Source: Proteobacteria bacterium UBA652 (GTDB lineage: Bacteria; Pseudomonadota; Gammaproteobacteria; Nitrosococcales; Methylophagaceae). Taken from it: 64,000 nucleotides of DNA. Shown piece after piece: positions 35,333 through 44,713 of this stretch. Positions within the stretch are counted from its first letter, which is position 1. Every line of letters starts with the position of its first letter. The stretch covers positions 48,193 through 112,192 of the forward strand of contig DBOG01000042.1 in the NCBI GenBank assembly GCA_002299915.1, written 5' to 3'. The notes below the pieces were generated by a model. The model was not told the origin of the DNA. It saw nothing but the letters and a program-made list of their open reading frames with translations, and searched no databases. The translations under genes and the position numbers were made by a program.

Positions 35333-35629
35333 ATGGCAGTTAATGATAAACAGAAGCGATATTTGCGAGGGCTTGCCCACCCGCTAAAGCCCGTTGTGAT
35401 GATCGGCAATGCAGGGTTAACAGACAATATTATTGCAGAAATTAACGGTGCTTTGGAACATCATGAGTTAATTAAGGTCAGAATAAGTGGGCAGGAGAAA
35501 GCGGATCGGCAAGCGATGTTAGCAGATATTGCGCATCGTACCAGTGCCAATCTTATTCACACCATTGGGCATATTGGCGCTTTTTATCGGCCTGCACAAG
35601 AACCCAGCATTCAACTGCAAAAAAAATAA
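35333..35629 (+). CDS. yhbY: YhbY family RNA-binding protein (CRM domain)
   Basis: A 98-aa single CRM domain. KQKRYLRGLAHPLKPVV is followed by the GNAGLTDNIIAEI loop (related to the GxxG RNA-binding turn) and ELIKVRISG. YhbY associates with pre-50S ribosomal particles. Divergent from rlmKL, another 23S rRNA-modifying gene, which fits a ribosome-biogenesis pairing. Confidence 0.93.
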   Translation: MAVNDKQKRYLRGLAHPLKPVVMIGNAGLTDNIIAEINGALEHHELIKVRISGQEKADRQAMLADIAHRTSANLIHTIGHIGAFYRPAQEPSIQLQKK

Positions 35630-35653
35630 ATTAAATATTTAAGGCGCACGATA

Positions 35654-36244
35654 ATGGTACAAGATATAGCGACAATCTCACCGCTCATCACCGCCCGCCG
35701 CAGCGGTCTTGCCTATGATCCTGATGTTGAACTGACGGATTTGCAAATCACATCACTGTGTGAAGCGGCGCATTGGGCGCCCTCTTGTTATGGTGATGAG
35801 CCCTGGCAGTTTGTGGTGTGGAATAAACATCAAAATAATGACGCTTGGCAGCAAGCGCTTGATTGTTTAGTGCCAGGTAATCAAACTTGGGCACAGAATG
35901 CCCCCCTATTCTTTTTAACCGCTAGCAGCCCTAAATTTAAGCATAATGATAAACCCAACCGCTGGCAAAGTTATGATACCGGTGCCGCCGCCCTAAATCT
36001 TTGCTTGCAGGCAACACATCTCGGGCTTGTTAACCACCAAATGGGTGGCTTTGATGCAGATAAACTAAAACAAATATTTCACATCCCCGACGAGATTGAA
36101 TGTTGGGCAATGATCGCGATTGGTGCGCCTGCTGATATCAATACTCTGTCAGCAGATTTACAAGAAAGAGCATTACAAGCACGCAGCCGCCGCCCTTTAA
36201 TGAGCAACTTTCATCATCATGGCTGGCAAGGCCAGACTAAATAA
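35654..36244 (+). CDS. Nitroreductase family protein
   Basis: A 196-aa FMN-dependent nitroreductase-fold protein. RRSGLAYDPD near the N-terminus is the usual FMN-contact region, the AAHWAPSCYGDEPWQFVVW block follows, and AALNLCLQATHLGLVNHQMGGFD lies in the second half. Physiological substrates of the family vary (quinones, nitroaromatics, flavin transfer). It lies 24 bp after yhbY and 10 bp before the pentapeptide protein gene, possibly one transcript. Confidence 0.88.
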   Translation: MVQDIATISPLITARRSGLAYDPDVELTDLQITSLCEAAHWAPSCYGDEPWQFVVWNKHQNNDAWQQALDCLVPGNQTWAQNAPLFFLTASSPKFKHNDKPNRWQSYDTGAAALNLCLQATHLGLVNHQMGGFDADKLKQIFHIPDEIECWAMIAIGAPADINTLSADLQERALQARSRRPLMSNFHHHGWQGQTK

Positions 36245-36254
36245 GGAAAAAATA

Positions 36255-36722
36255 ATGAAATTACATTTATTACTGTTGACCACCTTTTTCAGTACATCAC
36301 TCATGGCTTATGATCAGGTTTATGTTGATCGTTTATTAAAAACTAAGGTCTGCCATCATTGTGGGTTAAGTGAAGCAGATTTAAGTGGTAAAGACTTGCA
36401 TGCTGCGGATATGAGCGAAGCCAATTTAAAGAAAATAAATCTGGCTGATGCTAACCTTCAAGGAGCTTGGTTTACCCATTCTAGAATGCAAGACGCCAAT
36501 TTAAGTGGTGCGGATCTTTCGGCTGCGTTGATGGACTATACATTGTTAAATGGTGCTAACTTATCGAATACTAATCTTTCTCGTACCACGCTAAATTTTA
36601 GTGATTTAACGGATGCTGATTTAACAGGTGCAACATTAGAGGACACCTCATTGCGCGGCGTATTATTCTGCAACACCACCATGCCTGATGGGGAAATTAA
36701 TAATAGTGGGTGTGAAAAATAA
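36255..36722 (+). CDS. Secreted pentapeptide-repeat protein
   Basis: 155 aa from ATG 36255 behind AAGGA. The longer reading from 36219 starts within the nitroreductase gene and is rejected. A Sec signal peptide ends near SLMA (residues 1-18). Residues 32-35 hold a CHHC motif. From residue 36 on there are pentapeptide repeats of A(D/N)LxX type (ADLSG, ANLKK, ADLSA, ANLSN, ADLTG), which fold as a right-handed quadrilateral helix. A second Cys pair is near the C-terminus. The function of such exported pentapeptide proteins is unknown. Confidence 0.82.
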   Translation: MKLHLLLLTTFFSTSLMAYDQVYVDRLLKTKVCHHCGLSEADLSGKDLHAADMSEANLKKINLADANLQGAWFTHSRMQDANLSGADLSAALMDYTLLNGANLSNTNLSRTTLNFSDLTDADLTGATLEDTSLRGVLFCNTTMPDGEINNSGCEK

Positions 36723-36756
36723 TATTTAACAATCTCAAAACAATACTAATAAAAAA

Positions 36757-39700
36757 TTGAAAATAGCATTACAACAGATTGAAAGTAAACTAAAAAACAC
36801 CCTGCTTATAGATCAGCATAGGTTGCATCAACAGTGGCGTCGACTAAAGCAAGATCCTGCCGTTGATGAAAAGCGTGTAGCAAGCTTAATCAAGCAAGTT
36901 AATATCTCGGCGGCACGCCACCAACGGCGGCTAGACAATCTACCCACACCGCGGTTTGACGGCGATTTGCCTGTTATTGAAAAGCGCGGCATGATTGCTG
37001 AGGCGATTCAGGCGCATCAAGTTGTTATCCTCTCAGGTGAAACCGGATCGGGGAAAACAACCCAGCTTCCTAAAATTTGTCTTGAATTAGGCCGTGGCGT
37101 GAAAGGCTTAATTGGCCATACCCAACCAAGACGAATTGCCGCACGCACAGTCGCCACACGCATTGCAGAAGAACTCGACAGCACACTAGGCGAGGTGGTT
37201 GGCTATAAGGTCCGATTTCATGATTCTGTAGATCGTGACCGAAGTTATATTAAACTGATGACCGATGGTATTTTATTAGCAGAGACCCAAACAGATCGGT
37301 TTCTGAATCAATATGACACTATTATTATTGATGAGGCACATGAACGCAGCCTCAATATTGACTTTCTATTGGGCTATCTCAAGCAACTATTGCCCAAACG
37401 GCCTGATCTAAAAGTAATCATCACTTCCGCAACGATTGATACCGATCGGTTTTCTCAGCATTTCAATAATGCGCCTGTGATTGAAGTGTCGGGTCGAAGT
37501 TATCCGGTTGAAATGCGTTATCGTCCCTTGCAGGGAGATGACAGTGAAAGCCTAGATATGGAGCTTATTCCCGGCATCGTCGCAGCAATTGATGAGCTCT
37601 GTCATGAAGGCCAAGGTGATGTATTAGTCTTCCTATCAGGCGAGCGCGATATTCGAGATGTGTCTGAAGCCTTACGAAAACATCATCCACCACAAACACT
37701 AATACTACCCCTGCTCGCCCGCCAATCGGCCGCTGAGCAAAACCGCGTTTTTCAAACGGGTGGGCATCGCCGTATTGTCCTTGCCACCAATGTGGCTGAA
37801 ACCTCGCTTACTGTACCTGGGATCCGTTATGTAGTTGACCCTGGGCTGGCGCGTATCAGCCGCTATAGCGTCCGCAATAAAGTACAACGGTTACCGATTG
37901 AGAAGATATCACAGTCTAGTGCCAATCAGCGCGCGGGTCGATGTGGCCGAGTTGCTGCGGGGATCTGTATCCGACTTTATGATGAAACTGATTTTAATAA
38001 TCGCCCCGAATTTACCGATCCCGAAGTCTTACGAACAAACCTCGCATCCGTTATTTTGCAAATGGCAGCGTATCGTTTGGGTGCGCCGGATAAATTTCCT
38101 TTTATCAACCCTCCCCCCCCGAACATGATCAATGATGGTTTCCGCTTACTTGAAGAGCTGGGTGCAATTACTAAAAGCCGTACACTTAGCGAAATGGGTC
38201 GGCAGTTGGCTAAACTACCGATTGAGCCTCGCATTGCACGGATGATTATTGCAGGGCAACAACATAATTGCTTAACAGAAACATTAATTATAGCCAGCGC
38301 ACTCAGTATCCAAGATCCCCGCGAAAGGCCGATGGACAAACAACAAGCCGCAGATGAAGCACATAGTAAATATAAAGATGAACGGTCTGACTTCCTCGCT
38401 TTTCTTAAATTATGGACGCACTTCCATGATCGAAAAAAACACCTTAGCCAAAATAAATTGCGTAAATATTGTCGCGAACATTTTTTATCGTATATTCGGC
38501 TTCGAGAATGGCATGATATTCATCAGCAACTGCATGTTCAAGTCAGTCAAATGGGCTTCAAGCCCAACCAAATCGACGCACAATACCAAGAAATTCATAC
38601 CGCACTTCTCACCGGCCTATTAAGCCATATTGCTCTTAAAACGGATAAACGTGAATATACCGGTGCGCGCAACTTAAAACTTGCCATCTTTCCAGGCTCC
38701 GCATTACATAAAAAAGGGCCAAAGTGGATTATCTCTGCGGAGTTGGTTGAAACGGGAAAGCTTTATGCACGCTGTGTTGCCAAAATTGAACCTGAATGGA
38801 TCGAGCCTGCCGCTGGAGACTTAGTGCGGCGGCAATATATCGAGCCCCATTGGGAAAAGAAACCCGCACAGGTCGTTGCGTTAGAAAATGTTACTTTATA
38901 TGGGCTGCCCATCGTTAATCGGCGACGGATTCATTTCGGCAAAGTCGATCCTGAACAATCACATGCTATTTTCATTCGCGAAGCGCTAGTTAACCAAGAC
39001 TGGGATTGTCATGCTGATTTCTTTAAACATAATCAATCTTTGATTGCGGAGATTGAGACCCTAGAGCAAAAGTCTCGCCGTCGGGATGTCTTGGTTGATG
39101 ATGAAGTGTTATTTGAATTTTACCAACAGCGGCTCCCTGCCGATATTGTAAATGGTTCTGGCTTTAATCACTGGTGGCAAAAAACATCGAAAGAAACCCC
39201 CGATTTATTAAATTTAAACCGTGAAGATTTAATGGCGCATCAAGCTGATGGCGTAACAGTTGACCTATATCCTGATCAAGTATTCGTTAATCGTGTGGCT
39301 GTTGCATTAGAATATCATTTTGAGCCTGGGCAAGATCATGATGGTGTCACCCAATCAATTCCACTGACGCTACTTAACCAAGTTAATCCTGAACAATATG
39401 AATGGTTAGTGCCCGGTTTGCTACGTGATAAAATTATTTTTCTGTTAAAAAGCCTGCCCAAAGCGCAACGGCGCCACTTTATTCCTGTGCCACAATTTGC
39501 TGATAAGTGTCTGCAACACCTCTCCGAACAATCAGGCGGCTTCTTGCCAGCGCTAAGTAAGGTTGTTTATCAGTTATCCCAGATTGATATTGCACTATCT
39601 GATTGGGACATTAAACAGTTACCACCACATCTCAGCATGAATTTTAAACTATTAGATGATCAGGGCAAGTTGTTAGAAGAAAGTCGTGATCTCGCCTTAA

Positions 39701-40650
39701 TCCAAGATAACTGGGCAAGCGAAGCGCAAAATAGCTTCAGTCAAATCCCAGGCAGTGATTTTGAACAAATAGGATTAACTACATGGACATTCGGTGATTT
39801 ACCCGAACAAATGGAGCTTGATCCCGATGGTATGAAAATAACAGCCTACCCCGCATTAGTCGACCAGCAAGATCATGTGGACTTAGTGTTGCTTGATACA
39901 CAAGAACAAGCAGCCACACACACCCACCAAGGATTACGTCGGCTCTTTATGTTGGCTGAAGTTGATATGGTGAAATATCTAGGTAAGAACATGCCCAATA
40001 TTACCCAAATGTGCCTGCACTATAGCAATGTCGCGCCTGCACCTTTTAGCGATGAAGCAGAGAGCTTAGTATCCCCTTGCGAACAACTTAAAACCGATCT
40101 AATCAATCTCGCCATCGACCGCTGCTTTTTAAATGACGATCCTATTATTCGAAGCAAACAAGCGTTTGAAACACAGCTCGCAGATAATCGAAGCGAACTT
40201 ATCCAAATTGCCAATGATTTATGCCGGCAAATCGCTAAGCCACTCAAAGAATATCATGCGATTGCCAAGCGCCTCGGCAGCGATATTCCTTTATCCGGAC
40301 TCAATGCGGCGAAAGATATCCGAGAACAACTCGATCATTTGTTATACCAAGGGTTTGCCCACCATAGCCCCGACCCTATTCTCGGCCGGCTACCACTGTA
40401 TTTTAAAGCCATTAGCTTGCGCTTAGATAAATTGGTAGAAGATCCTATTCGAGATAAACAACGCATGGCTGAAGTATCATCACATTGGCGACGGTATCTA
40501 GACAAGAAAACCAGCCATCCTTCGCCCGCATTAGAGTCTTACCGCTGGATGATTGAAGAATTCCGGATTTCACTGTTTGCCCAAGGCAGTATAAAAACAG
40601 CCTATCCCATTTCTGCTAAACGCTTAGAGACCCAATGGGAACAATGCTAG
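36757..40650 (+). CDS. hrpA: ATP-dependent RNA helicase HrpA
   Basis: A 1297-aa DEAH-box RNA helicase. Walker A is GETGSGKTTQLPK, the DEAH box is IIIDEAHERS, and motif III is ITSATID. The ratchet/OB-like region and the long HrpA-specific C-terminal extension (YRWMIEEFRISLFAQ near the end) are complete. In E. coli HrpA helps resolve stalled ribosomes. The start is TTG at 36757, without an obvious SD; no ATG occurs before the helicase core, so this start is the best available. Confidence 0.95.
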   Translation: MKIALQQIESKLKNTLLIDQHRLHQQWRRLKQDPAVDEKRVASLIKQVNISAARHQRRLDNLPTPRFDGDLPVIEKRGMIAEAIQAHQVVILSGETGSGKTTQLPKICLELGRGVKGLIGHTQPRRIAARTVATRIAEELDSTLGEVVGYKVRFHDSVDRDRSYIKLMTDGILLAETQTDRFLNQYDTIIIDEAHERSLNIDFLLGYLKQLLPKRPDLKVIITSATIDTDRFSQHFNNAPVIEVSGRSYPVEMRYRPLQGDDSESLDMELIPGIVAAIDELCHEGQGDVLVFLSGERDIRDVSEALRKHHPPQTLILPLLARQSAAEQNRVFQTGGHRRIVLATNVAETSLTVPGIRYVVDPGLARISRYSVRNKVQRLPIEKISQSSANQRAGRCGRVAAGICIRLYDETDFNNRPEFTDPEVLRTNLASVILQMAAYRLGAPDKFPFINPPPPNMINDGFRLLEELGAITKSRTLSEMGRQLAKLPIEPRIARMIIAGQQHNCLTETLIIASALSIQDPRERPMDKQQAADEAHSKYKDERSDFLAFLKLWTHFHDRKKHLSQNKLRKYCREHFLSYIRLREWHDIHQQLHVQVSQMGFKPNQIDAQYQEIHTALLTGLLSHIALKTDKREYTGARNLKLAIFPGSALHKKGPKWIISAELVETGKLYARCVAKIEPEWIEPAAGDLVRRQYIEPHWEKKPAQVVALENVTLYGLPIVNRRRIHFGKVDPEQSHAIFIREALVNQDWDCHADFFKHNQSLIAEIETLEQKSRRRDVLVDDEVLFEFYQQRLPADIVNGSGFNHWWQKTSKETPDLLNLNREDLMAHQADGVTVDLYPDQVFVNRVAVALEYHFEPGQDHDGVTQSIPLTLLNQVNPEQYEWLVPGLLRDKIIFLLKSLPKAQRRHFIPVPQFADKCLQHLSEQSGGFLPALSKVVYQLSQIDIALSDWDIKQLPPHLSMNFKLLDDQGKLLEESRDLALIQDNWASEAQNSFSQIPGSDFEQIGLTTWTFGDLPEQMELDPDGMKITAYPALVDQQDHVDLVLLDTQEQAATHTHQGLRRLFMLAEVDMVKYLGKNMPNITQMCLHYSNVAPAPFSDEAESLVSPCEQLKTDLINLAIDRCFLNDDPIIRSKQAFETQLADNRSELIQIANDLCRQIAKPLKEYHAIAKRLGSDIPLSGLNAAKDIREQLDHLLYQGFAHHSPDPILGRLPLYFKAISLRLDKLVEDPIRDKQRMAEVSSHWRRYLDKKTSHPSPALESYRWMIEEFRISLFAQGSIKTAYPISAKRLETQWEQC

Positions 40651-40655
40651 CTGAC

Positions 40656-43043
40656 TTAAAGGTGCCATAAAGTTGGTCTGCCCTTCCAATAACCCTGCAC
40701 ATAATCAACACCAATGCTCTGTAATTTACGATAAATTTCCTCATCTTCAACAAACTCTGCAATGGTTGAAATCCCCATCACATGACCAATATCATTAATC
40801 GCTTCAATCATCGATAAGTTAACCCTATCTTCGACACAATCTTTAACAAAGATCCCATCTATTTTCAAATAATCAACGGGCATCTCTTTTAAATATGCAA
40901 AGGATGATAAACCCGTGCCAAAATCATCTAGGGCAAATTGGCAGCCCAGTTCACGCAATGCATGAATAAATTTAAGCACTGTCGTTAAATTTTCAATGGC
41001 TGCTGTTTCAGTTATTTCAAAACAAATAAACACGCCCGGCAAATCATATTGTTTAACCACGGAGATAATATTATCTTGAAAATCAGCATCTCCTAAAGAG
41101 GCTCCCGATAAATTCACCCCATAAATCCCCGCTATTTTTTTCTTCTGATTTTTCGCCTGTTCTAATCTCTGTAATACTTCAGTCACAACCCATAAATCTA
41201 GTTTTGAAGCAAGGTTATATCGCTCTGCTGTCGGTAAAAAAACATCGGGATAGATGATCGTGCCATCTTTTTCTCTCAATCGTACCAATAGCTCACAATG
41301 CGGTCTTTTATCATTTTCATTGGTCGGCGTTATTTGATGCTGATAAATAAGCAGCTCTCCCTCTTCTAATGCATGCTGCAAGCGTGGGATCCATTTCATC
41401 TCGCCACTTAATTGTGTCACTAAGGCATCATCCTCCGTGAATGTATGGAGCCGATTTCGACCTGCTTCTTTTGCTGCATAGCAGGCGCTATCTGCTCGTT
41501 TCAATAGTTCAATTGGAGATAAGCCGTTTTGTTCAATCGCAACGAGTCCGATGCTCACACCAATTGTAAAATCTTGCGACTCCCAATTAAATCGGAATTT
41601 ACGGGTTGCTGTTAATAAGGATTGTAAAATGTTATCAGCCTGGTTCAAATTACAATCAAATAATAAAATAGCGAATTCATCCCCACCAATGCGAGATAAT
41701 ATATCTGTTTTTCTCAATTTACTCTGAAATAATGTAGTGATCTGGCGTAATAATTCATCGCCTGCCAAGTGGCCCACACTGTCATTTACCACTTTAAATT
41801 GATCAAGATCGAGGTAGCATAGAATATGTTGTCTATTACCTAATTCTGTTTCATCTACCACTTTAGTCAACGTTGTCTCAAACGCATAGCGATTCGGTAG
41901 GCCCGTTAAGAAATCATGCTGTGCTTGATAGGTTAAATGCTGGGTTAATTTATGTTCTTGACTAACATTTTGCATATGTACAACAGCATGCTTGAAGGTA
42001 TTGTTGTGGCGAATGGCAGACAGAATGATTTTCACCCAAATAATATCACCATTGGCACAAGTATAGCGTTTCCTCAGTTTGTAACCAGGAATAGTACCTG
42101 CACACAGCTGCTGAAAGTGTTTCTTATTGACTTCCAAGCTATCCATATGCGTAAGGTCAAAGGCTGACGTGCCTGCCATGTCTGTATTGAAATGCCCCGT
42201 CAGCTCACAGAAGGATTTATTTACTTGTACAAAAAAATCATTTTCATCAACCAGTGCCATTGCGACACCTGAATTATCAAATGCATCTTTAGAGAATTTA
42301 TCGGCTATTTTTAATTCTATTAACAGCGCCTCTTGTGTTTGCATTTCAGTCGACAACTTATCAATCAACAGATCATTCTCTATTTTATATTCAAATCGCG
42401 GTACAAATAATTGATTTAATTTCCATGCGGTTAATACGGCCGCAATTAAATACACCGACAAGATAATTGCCGCGGTGTGAAAGTCATAACTTATTAACCG
42501 AAGAATTAGCGCAGCAAAAATGGGCATTATAAATACAATGTAATTTAATAAGCTACTAATAGAAGTGCCTAATGCGCCAGCGGATAAGCCTGCAAATAAA
42601 AAGGCGATTAGAAAAAAACTTTCTACAGGCCAGTCAACTTGCACAAACCAAGCTAATACGGCCCATGATAAGCCTGCAAAAAAGCTACCCAGTGCATAGT
42701 GTTGTTCTTTTTTCTGTAATGAAATACGGCTTGGGTTTGGAGATATTGTCAATTCGTTTAAATAACGCGTGGCTAATTGAAATCGGAACAGCGATGAAAA
42801 GCCAATAAGTAGACCCCATAAGATAAGCTGTTTACTATCGATTTCAAACCAAAGTAAAGATAAAACAACGCAACTCACCATACATGTCACGATTAAGCCA
42901 ATACGTACATAGTTGAGAAAAGACGTGATACGTTGTGTTTCAGATTTTAGGCTTATTTCATCCAATTCATCCATTATTCGGCGAACCCATGTTCTTATTA
43001 ATGATTGTATTGTACAAAATAATATAGATTGATGTGTATTCAT
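40656..43043 (-). CDS. Membrane PAS-GGDEF-EAL c-di-GMP turnover protein
   Basis: A 795-aa protein. Five to six membrane helices lie at about 45-215, then a coiled coil and a PAS domain (about 255-360, NSGVAMALVDENDFFVQVN). The GGDEF domain has an intact RIGGDEFAIL and an I-site RKTD five residues before it. The EAL domain has ELLVRL in the EAL position, GVNLSG, CFEITETAAI and LDDFGTGLSSF, so phosphodiesterase residues look complete. Either activity may dominate. The start could be the ATG at 43043 or an internal one at codon 24; neither has a clear SD. Confidence 0.92.
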   Translation of the reverse strand: MNTHQSILFCTIQSLIRTWVRRIMDELDEISLKSETQRITSFLNYVRIGLIVTCMVSCVVLSLLWFEIDSKQLILWGLLIGFSSLFRFQLATRYLNELTISPNPSRISLQKKEQHYALGSFFAGLSWAVLAWFVQVDWPVESFFLIAFLFAGLSAGALGTSISSLLNYIVFIMPIFAALILRLISYDFHTAAIILSVYLIAAVLTAWKLNQLFVPRFEYKIENDLLIDKLSTEMQTQEALLIELKIADKFSKDAFDNSGVAMALVDENDFFVQVNKSFCELTGHFNTDMAGTSAFDLTHMDSLEVNKKHFQQLCAGTIPGYKLRKRYTCANGDIIWVKIILSAIRHNNTFKHAVVHMQNVSQEHKLTQHLTYQAQHDFLTGLPNRYAFETTLTKVVDETELGNRQHILCYLDLDQFKVVNDSVGHLAGDELLRQITTLFQSKLRKTDILSRIGGDEFAILLFDCNLNQADNILQSLLTATRKFRFNWESQDFTIGVSIGLVAIEQNGLSPIELLKRADSACYAAKEAGRNRLHTFTEDDALVTQLSGEMKWIPRLQHALEEGELLIYQHQITPTNENDKRPHCELLVRLREKDGTIIYPDVFLPTAERYNLASKLDLWVVTEVLQRLEQAKNQKKKIAGIYGVNLSGASLGDADFQDNIISVVKQYDLPGVFICFEITETAAIENLTTVLKFIHALRELGCQFALDDFGTGLSSFAYLKEMPVDYLKIDGIFVKDCVEDRVNLSMIEAINDIGHVMGISTIAEFVEDEEIYRKLQSIGVDYVQGYWKGRPTLWHL

Positions 43044-43110
43044 CTTCCGTTCAGCTTGGGTTTGCTAAACTGAGCATCGCGTTAATACTATAATTTAAGG
43101 AGAAAAACGC

Positions 43111-43701
43111 ATGCAAAATATAAAATATATATGCTCTGTTATTGGGCTAAGTAGCCTACTCCTAGCCATCTCCAGCACTGTATCAGCTGGTGATAGGCAA
43201 CAATCCTATTATCAAGATACGGCTCGCGTGGTGAATGTAGAACCGATTTACAACCGTACTCGGTATCGTCCTCGAGAGTGTGATAATAATGCTTACTATA
43301 ACGATCGACGGCGTACTTATCCAAGGCGCTATTTCAGTGAGCAGACATCTACGATCACGGGTGCGGTTATTGGTGGCGTCATTGGTAATCAATTTGGAGG
43401 AGGTAAAGGAAAAACGGCAATGACCATCGCAGGCACGGTTTTAGGTGGTTCAATTGCACAAGATAATTATCGAAATAAGCCATTAGGCCATTCACGTAAC
43501 GGTCGCTCTCACCGCGATGAATGTCGTTACTCTGATGATCGATCGGGATATCGGAACGCCAGGAACATTGATGGTTACCGTGTTACATATCGATATAACG
43601 GTCAAACATTCACCACCATAATGGACCATGATCCAGGCAATCGTATTCCGGTTGAAGTTTCTATTCGTCCAGCAGGTAATAGATACAATGATCGCTGGTA
43701 A
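43111..43701 (+). CDS. Glycine-zipper 2TM-domain (17-kDa antigen-like) envelope protein
   Basis: A 196-aa protein with a Sec signal peptide (about 1-26, ending TVSAGD). It has an Arg/Tyr-rich region, a glycine-zipper pair (TITGAVIGGVIGNQFGGGKG, then GTVLGGSIAQ; about 84-118), and a C-terminal strand domain with YRVTYRYNGQTFTTIM. It resembles outer-membrane-associated 17-kDa surface antigen/SlyB-like proteins. A good SD (AAGGAG) and a TATAAT at 43089-43094 lie upstream. Divergent from the GGDEF-EAL gene. Confidence 0.85.
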   Translation: MQNIKYICSVIGLSSLLLAISSTVSAGDRQQSYYQDTARVVNVEPIYNRTRYRPRECDNNAYYNDRRRTYPRRYFSEQTSTITGAVIGGVIGNQFGGGKGKTAMTIAGTVLGGSIAQDNYRNKPLGHSRNGRSHRDECRYSDDRSGYRNARNIDGYRVTYRYNGQTFTTIMDHDPGNRIPVEVSIRPAGNRYNDRW

Positions 43702-43753
43702 TACCTACGCCATGTAAATATTTCTCTTATATTTGCATGGCTAGGCTTGTATA

Positions 43754-44026
43754 ATGAGATTGATGAAATTAAAGCTATCCATCCGTTGCGTAATAATTTG
43801 TGCTGTTGCACTCATGTATTTAAATGCACTCTCGGCAGCTGAACTAAGCCTACCACTGACTCAACAATCAGCAGCCCAGCTTATTGCCGAACAATTTGGT
43901 GATAAAGTGCTTTCAACCAGTGTAGATAAGGATAAAGCAAGCCTATTTCGCGTAAAAACACTGGCTGAAGATGGGCGTGTTAAAATATATTATGTTGATT
44001 CAATCACGGGTCAAATCTTAAAATAA
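43754..44026 (+). CDS. Periplasmic PepSY-domain protein
   Basis: A 90-aa protein with a signal peptide (about 1-28) followed by a single PepSY domain: SAAQLIAEQFGDKVLS, then RVKTLAEDGRVKIYYVDSITGQIL. PepSY domains are small protease-inhibitor-like or sensor modules. It lies 6 bp before a PhoP-like regulator gene, an arrangement seen for signal-modulating accessory proteins of two-component systems. A sensor-input role is inferred from position. Confidence 0.88.
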   Translation: MRLMKLKLSIRCVIICAVALMYLNALSAAELSLPLTQQSAAQLIAEQFGDKVLSTSVDKDKASLFRVKTLAEDGRVKIYYVDSITGQILK

Positions 44027-44032
44027 CTGCCC

Positions 44033-44713
44033 ATGCGTATTTTACTCATTGAAGATTCGGATAGTTTACGCACGCAACTGAGCCAGAAGCTTACTGCACA
44101 AGGCTTAACCGTCGATACAGCCGGGGAAGGCAAAGAAGGCCTCCATTTAGGCAAAGAATATGCCTATGATGCCGCGATTATTGATTTGGGGCTGCCTAAC
44201 GTGTCAGGCATGGATATTATCAAACAGTTACGTTCCGCGAGTAAAGACTTCCCTATCTTGATTCTAACAGCGCGTGGCGGTTGGCAAGACAAAGTTGAGG
44301 GGCTAGAAGCGGGGGCGGATGATTACCTCACCAAACCGTTTCATTTTGAAGAACTACATGCACGTCTTAATGCCTTAATTCGCCGTTCTGCTGGTTGGAG
44401 TCAAGACACCTTGAAGTGTGGCGAAATCTGTTTAAATCCTACAGAACAAACCGTTCATCATAAACAGCAAGAAATCACCCTCACCGCCTATGAATACCGA
44501 CTGCTCCACTATTTAATGCTACATACGGGAGAAGTACTGTCAAAAACAGTGCTCACCGAACATATTTACGAGCAAGATCATGATCGTGATAGTAATGTCA
44601 TTGAGGTCTTTATCAAACGCCTTCGCAGCAAACTTGATCCTAATAAAACCCTGAATCCTATTGAAACACTTCGCGGTCGTGGGTATCGTTTTACCTTAGC
44701 CCGTGATGCTTGA
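44033..44713 (+). CDS. OmpR/PhoP-family response regulator
   Basis: A 226-aa protein. The receiver domain has the phospho-acceptor Asp51 (AIIDLGLPN), acidic residues at 7-8, Thr in LILTARG and Lys in DDYLTKPFH. The C-terminal winged helix has SNVIEVFIKRLRSKLD and RGRGYRF. The overall sequence is PhoP/QseB-like. It overlaps the sensor kinase by 11 bp. Targets are unknown. Confidence 0.94.
   Translation: MRILLIEDSDSLRTQLSQKLTAQGLTVDTAGEGKEGLHLGKEYAYDAAIIDLGLPNVSGMDIIKQLRSASKDFPILILTARGGWQDKVEGLEAGADDYLTKPFHFEELHARLNALIRRSAGWSQDTLKCGEICLNPTEQTVHHKQQEITLTAYEYRLLHYLMLHTGEVLSKTVLTEHIYEQDHDRDSNVIEVFIKRLRSKLDPNKTLNPIETLRGRGYRFTLARDA

Noticed and set aside
36219..36254. Start of the pentapeptide protein inside the nitroreductase gene
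   Set aside because: It would place 12 residues before a clean signal peptide; the ATG at 36255 has AAGGA upstream.
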